A stretch of DNA of 64,000 bases from Pseudomonas sp. SCA2728.1_7 (GTDB lineage: Bacteria > Pseudomonadota > Gammaproteobacteria > Pseudomonadales > Pseudomonadaceae). A model generated the notes under the pieces. The model had not been told where the DNA came from, made no database searches, and saw nothing but the letters and a program-made list of their open reading frames with translations. Where the stretch lies: assembly GCF_018138145.1 (NCBI RefSeq), contig NZ_CP073104.1:2604001-2668000 (forward strand), given 5' to 3'. Each line of letters opens with the position of its first letter. Within the stretch, counting starts at the first letter, position 1. Below, in pieces: positions 8,168 through 15,411 of the stretch. The position numbers and the translations under genes were made by a program.

Positions 8168-8473
8168 CTATTTCACCACCGCCCGCACCACCGACAACTC
8201 CGGCGCACTCACCCGCCGCTGACTCAGATAGCGCATACAACTCACCCGCAGGAACGAGGCGAAGTTCACGACCTCCCCGCGATAATCCATCACCTCTTCA
8301 TACAGCTTGGCGATCAATTGGTTGGTGGTCATGCCATCGACTTCGGCGATTTCGCTGAGGATGTCCCAGAACTGATTCTCCAGGCGTAACGTGGTCACCA
8401 CGCCGCAGATGCGCAGCGAGCGCGAGCGTGACTCGTAGAGAATCGGGTCAGCCTTGACGTAGAGCTCGCACAT
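8168..8473 (-). CDS. Ribbon-helix-helix domain protein (RHH_4 type)
   Basis: A 101-residue protein with a central ribbon-helix-helix motif: VVTTLRLENQFWDILSEIAEVDGMTTNQLIAKLYEEV (residues about 24-62). This is the fold of small Arc/MetJ-like DNA-binding dimers and of the conserved RHH_4 family. The C-terminal tail contains FASFLRVSCMRYL. The start at 8473 has GAGGA 8 bp upstream; an upstream ATG would extend into the DJ-1 gene. It begins 14 bp after the end of the DJ-1/PfpI gene and is probably cotranscribed with it. Target genes are unknown. Confidence 0.8.
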   Translation of the reverse strand: MCELYVKADPILYESRSRSLRICGVVTTLRLENQFWDILSEIAEVDGMTTNQLIAKLYEEVMDYRGEVVNFASFLRVSCMRYLSQRRVSAPELSVVRAVVK

Positions 8474-8486
8474 CGGCGAATCCTCG

Positions 8487-9068
8487 TTACAGGGTGATTT
8501 TAGTGCCGAGCAAGCCAAGGAAACCGGCCAGCCAGTTCGGGTGCGCCGGCCATGCCGGAGCAGTGGCCAGATTGCCTTGAACGTGGCCGTCCGTCACCGG
8601 AATGTCGATGTACGTACCGCCCGCCAGTCGCACTTCCGGCGCGCAGGCCGGATAGGCACTGCATTCGCGGCCTTCAAGAATACCCGCCGCCGCCAGCAAC
8701 TGCGCGCCGTGGCAGACCGCGGCAATCGGTTTGCCGGCCTTGTCGAAGGCACGCACCAGGTCGAGGACTTTTTCATTGAGGCGCAGGTATTCCGGCGCAC
8801 GACCGCCGGGAATCAGCAGCGCGTCGTAATCGGCTTCGTTGACCTTGGCGAAATCGAAGTTGAGGGCGAACAGGTGACCAGGCTTTTCGCTGTAGGTCTG
8901 ATCGCCTTCGAAATCATGGATCGCGGTGCGCACGGTCTTGCCGGCAGCCTTGTCCGGGCATACGGCGTGGACGGTGTGACCGACCATTTGCAGGGCTTGG
9001 AACGGCACCATCACTTCGTAGTCTTCGACGTAATCGCCGACCAGCATCAGGATCTTTTTCGCGGCCAT
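8487..9068 (-). CDS. DJ-1/PfpI family protein
   Basis: The 193-residue protein has the DJ-1/PfpI Rossmann-like fold: [23 protein letters not shown] at the start, [15 protein letters not shown] (residues 82-96), and the nucleophile elbow [16 protein letters not shown] with Cys119 followed by His120. The family includes glyoxalase III, deglycase and protease-like enzymes involved in protection from reactive carbonyls. It is cytoplasmic. GAGGAGTCCTCCCC precedes the start at 9068. The specific activity cannot be assigned. Confidence 0.9.
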   Translation of the reverse strand: MAAKKILMLVGDYVEDYEVMVPFQALQMVGHTVHAVCPDKAAGKTVRTAIHDFEGDQTYSEKPGHLFALNFDFAKVNEADYDALLIPGGRAPEYLRLNEKVLDLVRAFDKAGKPIAAVCHGAQLLAAAGILEGRECSAYPACAPEVRLAGGTYIDIPVTDGHVQGNLATAPAWPAHPNWLAGFLGLLGTKITL

Positions 9069-9154
9069 GGGGAGGACTCCTCTGGAATTTACCTGTGAGT
9101 GTTCAAGGTAGACCTATTCGAGAATGACGGGTAACAACGGGCTACTACCGAGTT

Positions 9155-9231
9155 GACGCCATCGCGAGCAGGCTCACTCCTACAGAAGTACGCATTTCAA
9201 CTGTAGGAGTGAGCCTGCTCGCGATGGCGTC
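9155..9231. repeat. REP pair (REPIN), A type
   Basis: Inverted A-type REP copies extended to GACGCCATCGCGAG/CTCGCGATGGCGTC with a short spacer. They lie in the 269-bp gap between the divergent DJ-1 and EamA genes. I see no gene in that gap. Confidence 0.95.
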
Positions 9232-9337
9232 CGCAAACTGTACGCCTAAGTCCGTGCCTAGCTGTAACACCCAGAAATTCGCGGATTATGGCTAGATGAG
9301 GACACCTTCCAATTCCCTACGATTCTGGTCTCCCCTC

Positions 9338-10237
9338 ATGTCCTCGCGCGAAAACACCGGCATGGCCCTCGGCCTGCTCGGCGTGGTGATTTTCAGCCTC
9401 ACCCTGCCCTTCACCCGCATCGTGGTGCAGGAACTGCACCCGCTGCTCAACGGTTTGGGCCGCGCGTTGTTCGCAGCAATTCCGGCGGCGTTGCTTCTGT
9501 TGTGGCGTCGAGAGAAGTGGCCGACGTGGCAGCAAGTCAAAGGCCTGAGTCTGGTGATCGCCGGGGTGATTCTGGGTTTTCCGGTGTTGTCGGCGTGGGC
9601 CATGCAAACGTTGCCTGCTTCCCATGGTGCGCTGGTCAACGGGCTGCAACCGCTGTGCGTGGCGCTGTACGCCGCGTGGTTGTCCCACGAGCGGCCGTCA
9701 AAAGCCTTCTGGGCCTGCGCGGCGTTGGGCAGTGCGCTGGTGCTCGGTTATGCGTTGTACACCGGAGCCGGCAGTATTCAAGCAGGTGATCTGCTGATGC
9801 TCGGCGCGATTGCCGTCGGGGGGCTGGGCTACGCCGAAGGCGGCCGATTGGCCAAGGAGATGGGCGGCTGGCAGGTGATCTGCTGGGCGCTGGTGCTGTC
9901 GACGCCGTTGTTGATCGGGCCGGTGCTGTATCTGGCGCTGCAACATCAGGGCGCGGTGTCGGCCAAGGCCTGGTGGGCGTTCGGGTATGTGACTCTGTTT
10001 TCGCAGTTTCTCGGGTTCTTCGCCTGGTACGCCGGGCTGGCCATGGGCGGCATTGCCCGGGTCAGTCAGATCCAGTTGTTGCAGATCTTCTTCACCATCG
10101 CGTTTTCGGCGTTGTTCTTTGGCGAACATGTCGAACCGATTACCTGGGTGTTTGCGTGTGGCGTGATTGCCACCGTCATGCTCGGCCGCAAGACTGCGGT
10201 GAAATCAAATGTGGGAGATTCTATGGTTCATGCCTAG
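9338..10237 (+). CDS. EamA/DMT family transporter with altered C terminus
   Basis: This is a 10-helix drug/metabolite transporter of the inner membrane made of two EamA repeats. Helices are visible from MALGLLGVVIFSLTLPFTRIVV through VFACGVIATVML, with the conserved PxxxAL-type turns between. The start at 9338 is the best-placed ATG, but the ribosome binding site is weak; an upstream in-frame ATG at 9296 cannot be excluded. The end is odd: the last codons KSNVG run into a REP sequence, and the final DSMVHA and stop codon lie inside the IS110 element. Without the insertion the frame would read KSNVGASLLAKGP and then stop. The substrate is unknown. The insertion probably leaves the membrane part intact. 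Confidence 0.85.
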   Translation: MSSRENTGMALGLLGVVIFSLTLPFTRIVVQELHPLLNGLGRALFAAIPAALLLLWRREKWPTWQQVKGLSLVIAGVILGFPVLSAWAMQTLPASHGALVNGLQPLCVALYAAWLSHERPSKAFWACAALGSALVLGYALYTGAGSIQAGDLLMLGAIAVGGLGYAEGGRLAKEMGGWQVICWALVLSTPLLIGPVLYLALQHQGAVSAKAWWAFGYVTLFSQFLGFFAWYAGLAMGGIARVSQIQLLQIFFTIAFSALFFGEHVEPITWVFACGVIATVMLGRKTAVKSNVGDSMVHA

Positions 10238-10240
10238 CCC

Positions 10241-11191
10241 CTAAACGGCTTTAGGTGAGTATTCGCTCTGGTTTTTCAACAGAGCAAATACCACCCGGGC
10301 AAGCTTGCGGGCTAGTGCGACCAGTGCTTGGGTAGTGCTCAATCCGCGCTCTCTTAAAGCCTCATAAAACCCTTTCCACGCCGAGGTCCGGCTCGCTGCC
10401 ATTGCAGCGTTGTGCAGCAGCCGACGCGCCTCTGAGTCGCCTCGTTTGGTCAGGCAGCGACGGCCTTTCTTTTTGCCTGAGTCCGATATGCGCAGATCCA
10501 GGCCTAGAAAAGCGATGAAAGCGTCGGCGTTTCTGAAGTCCCCACGCTGAAAGGATGCGAGCAAGCGGGCGCCGGTCAACGTACCGATGCCTTCTACCTT
10601 CATGCAACGCTTGAGCTGAGCGCCTAAACCGGCTTCGTCTATCTGCGCCAGGATCGTTTTCTCCAGCAGAATTTCCAGTCTTTGCATGGCGTTTATCTGA
10701 TTTTTGAAAGCGGTTTTGAGCAATGGCTCATTCTCCCAGCTCTGCTTGAGGCTGACACGAGCCTGGACCAGAGCCGCACGGCGCCGGAAAAGACTGATGA
10801 GCCGGCAATACAAGGGCGACGGCGGTGTCCAAGGGCGTAAGTGGTCCCCTTCGTTTGTCAGATAACGGGCCAGTAATCGGGCATCCAGCGCATCAGTTTT
10901 GGCGCGAACGTTCACGCCTTTGCGGTAATGGCTGAGCTCATAACCGCCAACCATATAGATCACGCAACCATCGGCATACGCCAGATCAGCAAATTCCTGG
11001 TGATAGATATTGGTGGCTTCGATGGCGATTGCCACTGGCTTGGCTACAGTTTTGAGCCATTTTTTGATTGCTGCTTTGGTGTTAGAGATTGTCTCGAGCT
11101 GATCTGATTCGGTGCAATAAATCACCAGTTCATCCTTGGCGACATCATCAACCCCGATGATCGACTGAGTAGTAACGACGGGCATTGCCAT
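10241..11191 (-). CDS. IS110-family transposase (bridge recombinase)
   Basis: A 316-residue transposase with an N-terminal RuvC-like DEDD domain: IIGVDDVAKDEL (D15), AIEATNIYH (E58) and KTDALDARLLARYL (D100, D103). A helical middle region with coiled-coil character follows, then the C-terminal Transposase_20 domain (VEGIGTLTGARLLA, residues 199-212; AFLGLDLRISDSGKKKGRRCLTKRG, 227-251). Ser236 or Ser238 is the likely catalytic serine. Length and motifs are complete, so the protein looks functional. GGAGG stands 8 bp before the ATG at 11191. It cuts and joins DNA as directed by the bridge RNA from the same element. Confidence 0.93.
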   Translation of the reverse strand: MAMPVVTTQSIIGVDDVAKDELVIYCTESDQLETISNTKAAIKKWLKTVAKPVAIAIEATNIYHQEFADLAYADGCVIYMVGGYELSHYRKGVNVRAKTDALDARLLARYLTNEGDHLRPWTPPSPLYCRLISLFRRRAALVQARVSLKQSWENEPLLKTAFKNQINAMQRLEILLEKTILAQIDEAGLGAQLKRCMKVEGIGTLTGARLLASFQRGDFRNADAFIAFLGLDLRISDSGKKKGRRCLTKRGDSEARRLLHNAAMAASRTSAWKGFYEALRERGLSTTQALVALARKLARVVFALLKNQSEYSPKAV

Positions 11192-11224
11192 GAGAAATCC
11201 TCCGGGCTAAGGTTTGAACACTTG

Positions 11225-11385
11225 AAGGGTTCACCCAGAGGCGCAGGCTTGTTCCTATCGTCGGTCTAGGCCAGATGCATTCTTTATCGGCGCTTGGGTG
11301 AAAGGAGGAGGGTGAAATCTCCCACGGTCTGTACTGCGCTAACAGTCAGAATCGAGCCTTGTCCCTCCTCCTCCCTTCAAGTCCT
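11225..11385 (-). ncRNA. Predicted IS110 bridge RNA
   Basis: The leader of the IS110 element, read on the minus strand, forms two stem-loops. Stem 1 pairs 11363-11377 (AAGGGAGGAGGAGGG) with 11301-11312 (CCCTCCTCCTTT). Its 50-nt loop holds GGCTCG (11353-11358), which resembles the left half of the REP target (GCTCG before core CT). It also holds GTGGGAG (11319-11325), complementary to core plus right target (CTCCCAC). Stem 2 pairs TTCACCC (11296-11302) with GGGTGAA (11230-11236). Its loop holds AAAGAAT (11279-11285), like the element end AGAAT before the core, and GAACAAG (11248-11254), whose ACAAG is complementary to CTTGT at the other end. The exact RNA ends are not known. Confidence 0.72.
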
Positions 11386-11393
11386 ACCATACA

Positions 11394-11478
11394 AGCGAGC
11401 TTGCTCGCGAAGGGTCCGTAACAGCCAACATCATCGTTGACTGTCAGTCCGCTTTCGCGAGCAGGCTCGCTCCCACAG
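11394..11478. repeat. REP pair interrupted by the IS110 element
   Basis: This is the right-hand remainder of a G-type REPIN: GCGAGCTTGCTCGCGAAGGG at 11395-11414, then a spacer, then the inverted copy TTCGCGAGCAGGCTCGCTCC-CAC ending at 11478. The missing first ten bases (AAATGTGGGAG) are at about 10207-10217 on the far side of the IS. Confidence 0.9.
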
Positions 11479-11487
11479 GGTTTTGTG

Positions 11488-12705
11488 TCAGGCCAGGTAG
11501 CCGTCGGCGCGCAGCAGGGTTTCCAGGCAGTGCTCGCTGATGTTGTAGAACGCCTTCAACTCTTCGATCTTCACCAACAGCTGAGCCGGATCGACCGGCT
11601 CGGCGCGTTTTACCGCGAGAATCATCTTGTTCTTGTTGGTGTGATCCAGCGAGATGAACTCGAAGACCTTGGTCTCGTAACCGCAGGCCTCAAGGAACAA
11701 TGCGCGCAGACTGTCGGTGACCATTTCCGCCTGCTGACCGAGGTGCAAACCGTATTGCAGCATCGGTTTGAGCAACGCCGGACTCTGGATCTGCAGGCGG
11801 ATCTGTTTGTGGCAGCACGGCGAGCACATGATGATCGACGCGCCGGAACGGATACCGGTGTGGATCGCATAATCGGTAGCGATGTCGCAGGCATGCAGGG
11901 CGATCATCACGTCCAGCTCGCTCGGCGCCACGCTGCGCACGTCACCGCACTTGAACACCAGCCCCGGATGATCGAGCTTCGCGGCGGCAGCGTTGCACAG
12001 GTTGACCATCTCTTCGCGCAGCTCGACACCCGTGACCTCGCCCTCGGCCTTCAAGGTGTTGCGCAGGTAATCGTGAATGGCGAACGTCAGGTAACCCTTG
12101 CCCGAACCGAAATCCGCCACCCGCACCGGTTTGTCCAGCGCCAGCGGCGACGAGGTCAGGGCGTGGCTGAACACTTCGATGAACTTGTTGATCTGCTTCC
12201 ACTTGCGCGACATCGCCGGGATCAGCTCATGTTGCGCATTGGTCACGCCGAGATCCTTGAGGAAGGGTCGGCTCAGCTCAAGGAAGCGGTTTTTCTCGCG
12301 ATTGTGCTCAGCGGACGGCGCTTCGCGCAGTTGCTGAGGTTTGCTCTTGAACAGCGAACTCTTGCCCTTTTTACTGTATTCGAGCTGGACTTCGTCAGTC
12401 ACTGCGAGCAAATGCGCATTTTTGAACGCGGCAGGCAACAGCTCGGCAATCGCCGTCACACCGTCAACCAAGGGCAGGTTTTTGGTGATGTCGCGGGTTT
12501 TGTAGCGATAAACGAATGACAGATTCGGCTGCGCTTTGACCGTCACCGGTTTGATGATGACCCGCTGCAGATCCGCTTCGTCACCGACGTACTTGGCCAG
12601 CACCAGTTTGATGAAACCGTTCTGTTCGAGGCTGGTTTGCAGCAGTTCGATGAACTGGGCGTGGTGATCGGGCGCAGGCTTGGTGGCAGGGGCAGTAACG
12701 GACAT
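11488..12705 (-). CDS. Class I SAM-dependent methyltransferase (Methyltransf_32 type)
   Basis: The 405-residue protein has an N-terminal domain of about 170 residues. A Rossmann methyltransferase core follows: VADFGSGKGYLTFAIHDYL (motif I, about residues 195-213), VTGVELREEMVNLC, and LDVMIALHACDIATDYAI followed by IIMCSPCCHKQI. The combination of HACD and the SPCCHK cysteine pair is typical of the Methyltransf_32 family, related to eukaryotic METTL25/RRNAD-like proteins. The substrate in bacteria is not established; RNA or protein methylation is possible. It is cytoplasmic. The gene stands alone; its 3' end lies next to the interrupted REP, so the IS insertion did not damage it. Confidence 0.82.
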   Translation of the reverse strand: MSVTAPATKPAPDHHAQFIELLQTSLEQNGFIKLVLAKYVGDEADLQRVIIKPVTVKAQPNLSFVYRYKTRDITKNLPLVDGVTAIAELLPAAFKNAHLLAVTDEVQLEYSKKGKSSLFKSKPQQLREAPSAEHNREKNRFLELSRPFLKDLGVTNAQHELIPAMSRKWKQINKFIEVFSHALTSSPLALDKPVRVADFGSGKGYLTFAIHDYLRNTLKAEGEVTGVELREEMVNLCNAAAAKLDHPGLVFKCGDVRSVAPSELDVMIALHACDIATDYAIHTGIRSGASIIMCSPCCHKQIRLQIQSPALLKPMLQYGLHLGQQAEMVTDSLRALFLEACGYETKVFEFISLDHTNKNKMILAVKRAEPVDPAQLLVKIEELKAFYNISEHCLETLLRADGYLA

Positions 12706-12805
12706 GGAAAAGCGGCCTCGGACGGGCGATATCGGGAATGGCGGGTATTTTAGGGGGGATGGGGGTTGGGGACACGCTCTTATTTACCCAACGGTTGGTT
12801 AAAGC

Positions 12806-12985
12806 GGCCCTCACCCTAGCCCTCTCCCAGAGGTAGAGGGGACTGATTGGGGGATATTGACGAGATACACCGACTTGAACGATTTGCTTTGAATCCATAA
12901 TCGATACGTTTTTCCAAGTCGATGTCCAGCGCAAGACACCTCGGTCGGCTCCCTCTCCCTCTGGGAGAGGGCTGGGGTGAGGGTA
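12806..12985. repeat. Inverted pair of CCCTCACCCTAGCCCTCTCC-type repeats
   Basis: Two opposed copies of a palindromic repeat with the core CCCTCTCCCnnnGGGAGAGGG lie at about 12806-12840 and 12948-12985, separated by roughly 107 bp. The same repeat is present at 27408-27560 and four times in the array at 51.4-52.0 kb. The 311-bp gap 12706-13016 holds nothing else that I can identify. Confidence 0.85.
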
Positions 12986-13016
12986 TGGCCCTCAAGCCGA
13001 ATAAAAAATCTGCAAC

Positions 13017-13634
13017 CTAACCCAAAACCACCAACCGATTCGGCAACTCATTCCTCACCTGCGTCACCGGCACATGCACTTTCAGCAACTCCCCACACGC
13101 CTCGATGCAAGTGACAAACCCCTCAAGCGTGCGCCCCTGCAGCACCTGCTCGGTAAACGCCGCAACAATCGCATCCCAGGATTTATTGTCCAGCCGTTTG
13201 GAAATCCCCTCATCCACCAGAATCTCCACATACCGCTCAGCCTCGCAAACAAAAATCAGCATCCCCGTACTGCCCACCGTGTGATGCAGGTTCTGTTCGA
13301 GAAACTGCCGCCGCGCCAGGTTCGACGCGCGCCAATGCCTCACGCGGCGCGGAATCAGATGGGTGGTGATTTTCGGCAAACGAAACAGCAGGCACAGCAC
13401 GATAAACGCACCCCACTGCACCAACAGCAGACTGCGCAGGGTCAGCCACCCGGTCAGGTAGTGCACGACGCCCGGCACCACCAGTGCCAAGAGGCTCGCC
13501 CACAACAGCGGGATGTACGCGTAATCGTCGGCGCGAGCGGCCAGCACCGTCACCAGTTCGGCGTCGGTGTCGCGCTCGACCCGGGCGATCGCCTCGGCGA
13601 CTTTGCGTTGTTCGTGTTCGGTCAGTAGTGCCAT
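13017..13634 (-). CDS. TPM domain membrane protein
   Basis: The 205-residue product begins with a TPM-like segment (LTEHEQRKVAEAIARVERDTDAELVTVLAARADDYAYI). Two or three hydrophobic segments follow at about residues 40-95 (IPLLWASLLALVVPGVVHYLTGWL, SLLLVQWGAFIVLCLLF). The domain then resumes with STGMLIFVCEAERYVEILVDEGISKRLDNKSWDAIVAAFTEQVLQGR. This interrupted TPM arrangement is common for the last gene of lemA-TPM-TPM operons. It starts 34 bp after the preceding TPM gene. The role is unknown; the family is connected with membrane protein quality control and photosystem assembly in other organisms. Confidence 0.85.
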   Translation of the reverse strand: MALLTEHEQRKVAEAIARVERDTDAELVTVLAARADDYAYIPLLWASLLALVVPGVVHYLTGWLTLRSLLLVQWGAFIVLCLLFRLPKITTHLIPRRVRHWRASNLARRQFLEQNLHHTVGSTGMLIFVCEAERYVEILVDEGISKRLDNKSWDAIVAAFTEQVLQGRTLEGFVTCIEACGELLKVHVPVTQVRNELPNRLVVLG

Positions 13635-13667
13635 GTTGAAAAGTGCCTGCTCATTATTCTTCTGATA

Positions 13668-14423
13668 TCACCAGCCGCCGGACGAACCACCGCCGCCGAA
13701 ACTGCCCCCGCCGCCGCTGAAGCCTCCGCCTCCACCGCCGCCGCCAAATCCGCCACCACCGCCAAAGCCGCCCCCTCCTCCGGAGCCGCCACGGCCGGCA
13801 GGCAGGATACCGAGCATCTGGCAGACAAACACCGTCAGGATGAACAACATCACCAAAAACACGAACAATGCCGGATGCCGCGAGATGAAATCATCGGACG
13901 GATCACCGCTGGACTCATACACCGTCGACGGCTCATCCAGCGGATTACCGCCCAATACCACCAGCATCGCCGCGACGCCATCGCTGATGCCCTTGCTGAA
14001 ATTTCCGCTCTTGAACGCGGGCGTGATGACTTGATGAATGATCACTGAAGTCTGCGCGTCGGTCAGCCGGTCTTCGAGGCCATAACCGACTTCGATGCGC
14101 AGTTTGCGCTCGTCACGGGCAACGATCAGCAGCGCGCCGTTGTTTTTGTCCTTCTGGCCGATGGCCCAGTGCCGCCCGAGCTGAACGCCGAAGTCCTCGA
14201 TGGTCGTGCCTTGCAGATCCGGCACGGTAACCACGACCAATTGCTCGCCGGTCGCCTGCTCGTGGGCCTGCAACTGCTGGCTCAGTTGCGCGCGCACCGA
14301 CGGCTCGAGCATCTGCGCTTCGTCCACCACCCGCCCGCTCAGCGCCGGGAACGTCAACTCGGCCCGGGCGCTGACGGCGAACAGCCACAGCGCCAACAAC
14401 AGCCCCATCTTCAAAACACGCAT
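13668..14423 (-). CDS. TPM domain protein with glycine-rich tail (YgcG-like)
   Basis: This 251-residue exported protein has a signal peptide (MRVLKMGLLLALWLFAVSARA). A TPM domain follows at about residues 25-165 (GRVVDEAQMLEPSVRAQLSQQLQAHEQATGEQLVVVTVPDLQG, ...FGVQLGRHWAIGQKDKNNGALLIVARDERKLRIEVGYGLEDRLTDAQ). Next come a transmembrane helix (HPALFVFLVMLFILTVFVCQML) and a tail of about 40 residues made almost wholly of Gly, Phe and Ser, ending GGGGSSGGW. The Gly-rich tail probably makes the gene prone to replication slippage. It lies between lemA and a second TPM gene on the same strand. The ATG at 14423 was chosen over an upstream GTG. Confidence 0.88.
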   Translation of the reverse strand: MRVLKMGLLLALWLFAVSARAELTFPALSGRVVDEAQMLEPSVRAQLSQQLQAHEQATGEQLVVVTVPDLQGTTIEDFGVQLGRHWAIGQKDKNNGALLIVARDERKLRIEVGYGLEDRLTDAQTSVIIHQVITPAFKSGNFSKGISDGVAAMLVVLGGNPLDEPSTVYESSGDPSDDFISRHPALFVFLVMLFILTVFVCQMLGILPAGRGGSGGGGGFGGGGGFGGGGGGGGFSGGGGSFGGGGSSGGW

Positions 14424-14443
14424 GCATACCCCCACCGATCCCC

Positions 14444-14531
14444 TGTAGGAGCTGCCGCAGGCTGCGATCTTTTGCTCTTGTTTTTTTACAAACCAACATC
14501 AAAAGATCGCAGCCTTCGGCAGCGCCTACAC
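14444..14531. repeat. Second family of inverted repeat (TGTAGGAGCTGCCGCAGGCT type)
   Basis: TGTAGGAGCTGCCGCAGGCT followed by GCGATCTTTT at 14444-14473 faces its inverted copy AAAAGATCGCAGCCTTCGGC at 14501-14520 and its end AGCGCCTACA. This unit differs from the other REPs here. It lies within the lemA-TPM operon, between lemA and the first TPM gene. Confidence 0.88.
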
Positions 14532-14541
14532 AGGTTTGCTT

Positions 14542-15150
14542 TCAGAATTTAACCTGTGGGGCCTTTTCCGCGCCGGGCGTGGTGGCTTCGAAGGTTTCGC
14601 GGATCGGCAGGTCGCTGTACATCACGCTGTGCCAGAGCCGACCGGGAAAGGTGCGGATCTCGGTGTTGTATTTCTGCACCGCCAGAATGAAATCGCGGCG
14701 CGCCACGGCGATGCGGTTTTCCGTGCCCTCGAGTTGCGATTGCAGGGCGAGGAAGTTCTGGTTGGCTTTCAGATCCGGGTAGCGCTCTGAGACCACCATC
14801 AAGCGGCTCAACGCACCGGTCAGTTGATCCTGCGCCTGCTGGAACTGCTTGAGTTTTTCCGGGTTGTCGAGGGTGCTGGCATCGACCTGGATCGACGTCG
14901 CTTTCGCCCGCGCCTCGATCACTGCCGTCAGAGTTTCCTCTTCATGTTTGGCGTAACCCTTCACCGTTTCCACCAGATTGGGGATCAGGTCGGCGCGGCG
15001 CTGGTACTGGTTCTGCACCTGCCCCCACGCGGCTTTGGCCTGTTCGTCGAGGGTCGGGATATTGTTGATGCCGCACGCGGTCAACAGCGTGGCCAGCACC
15101 AGCAGTGTGGCGACCTGCAAACGCGAGCGATTGGTTGGGCTAACATTCAT
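14542..15150 (-). CDS. lemA: LemA family lipoprotein
   Basis: The 202-residue product has a lipoprotein signal (LATLLVLATLLTAC with Cys26 as lipidation site). The helical LemA domain follows: NQYQRRADLIPNLVETVKGYAKHEEETLTAVIEARAKA, ...LTGALSRLMVVSERYPDLKANQNFLALQSQLEGTENRIAVARRDFILAVQKYNTEIRTFP. LemA proteins are envelope proteins often encoded with TPM proteins, as here: two TPM genes follow on the same strand. The start at 15150 has AGGAG 10 bp upstream. Function is unknown; the C-terminal tail is proline- and alanine-rich. Confidence 0.9.
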   Translation of the reverse strand: MNVSPTNRSRLQVATLLVLATLLTACGINNIPTLDEQAKAAWGQVQNQYQRRADLIPNLVETVKGYAKHEEETLTAVIEARAKATSIQVDASTLDNPEKLKQFQQAQDQLTGALSRLMVVSERYPDLKANQNFLALQSQLEGTENRIAVARRDFILAVQKYNTEIRTFPGRLWHSVMYSDLPIRETFEATTPGAEKAPQVKF

Positions 15151-15411
15151 CGCAGTGATGCTCCTTGGCACATTTCATTATAAAAACCGAGCGCGAAACA
15201 TTCTCAGCGGGCTCTTGGGGCATAATCGGCCGCGTCGCTGGATTACGACGGGGCAATGGGCTAAAAAGTGCCCTGCGTGATCATGCTGGCAAGTGTCGGC
15301 TGCCGTTTTTGGCTCTGTTTCTTTGAGCCTGTACCCGAACAACAATAGTCGCTCCCTAAATTTTGGCTGGCCGGCGTTGCATTGCCGCTTGGGCCTTTGA
15401 GAAAAATATTC

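Larger units (their letters stand above)
10216..11395 (-). mobile_element. IS110-family insertion sequence inserted in a REP
   Basis: The element of about 1.18 kb can be delimited exactly because its target is known from the other REPs. The left flank ends ...GTGGGAG (10211-10217) and the right flank resumes AGCGAGC (11394-11400). Joined through one AG they restore the G-type REP sequence GTGGGAGCGAGC. In element orientation the shared dinucleotide is CT, the core expected for IS110-type elements. There is no target duplication beyond the core and no terminal inverted repeat of DDE type, only a subterminal TATGGT/ACCATA pair. A long leader upstream of the transposase (about 200 bp) and a short tail (23 bp) fit the IS110 group, not IS1111. 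Confidence 0.88.

Noticed and set aside
10241..11191. DDE-type transposase with terminal inverted repeats and target duplication
   Set aside because: The motifs are DEDD plus Transposase_20, there are no terminal inverted repeats at the deduced ends, and only a dinucleotide is shared by the flanks.
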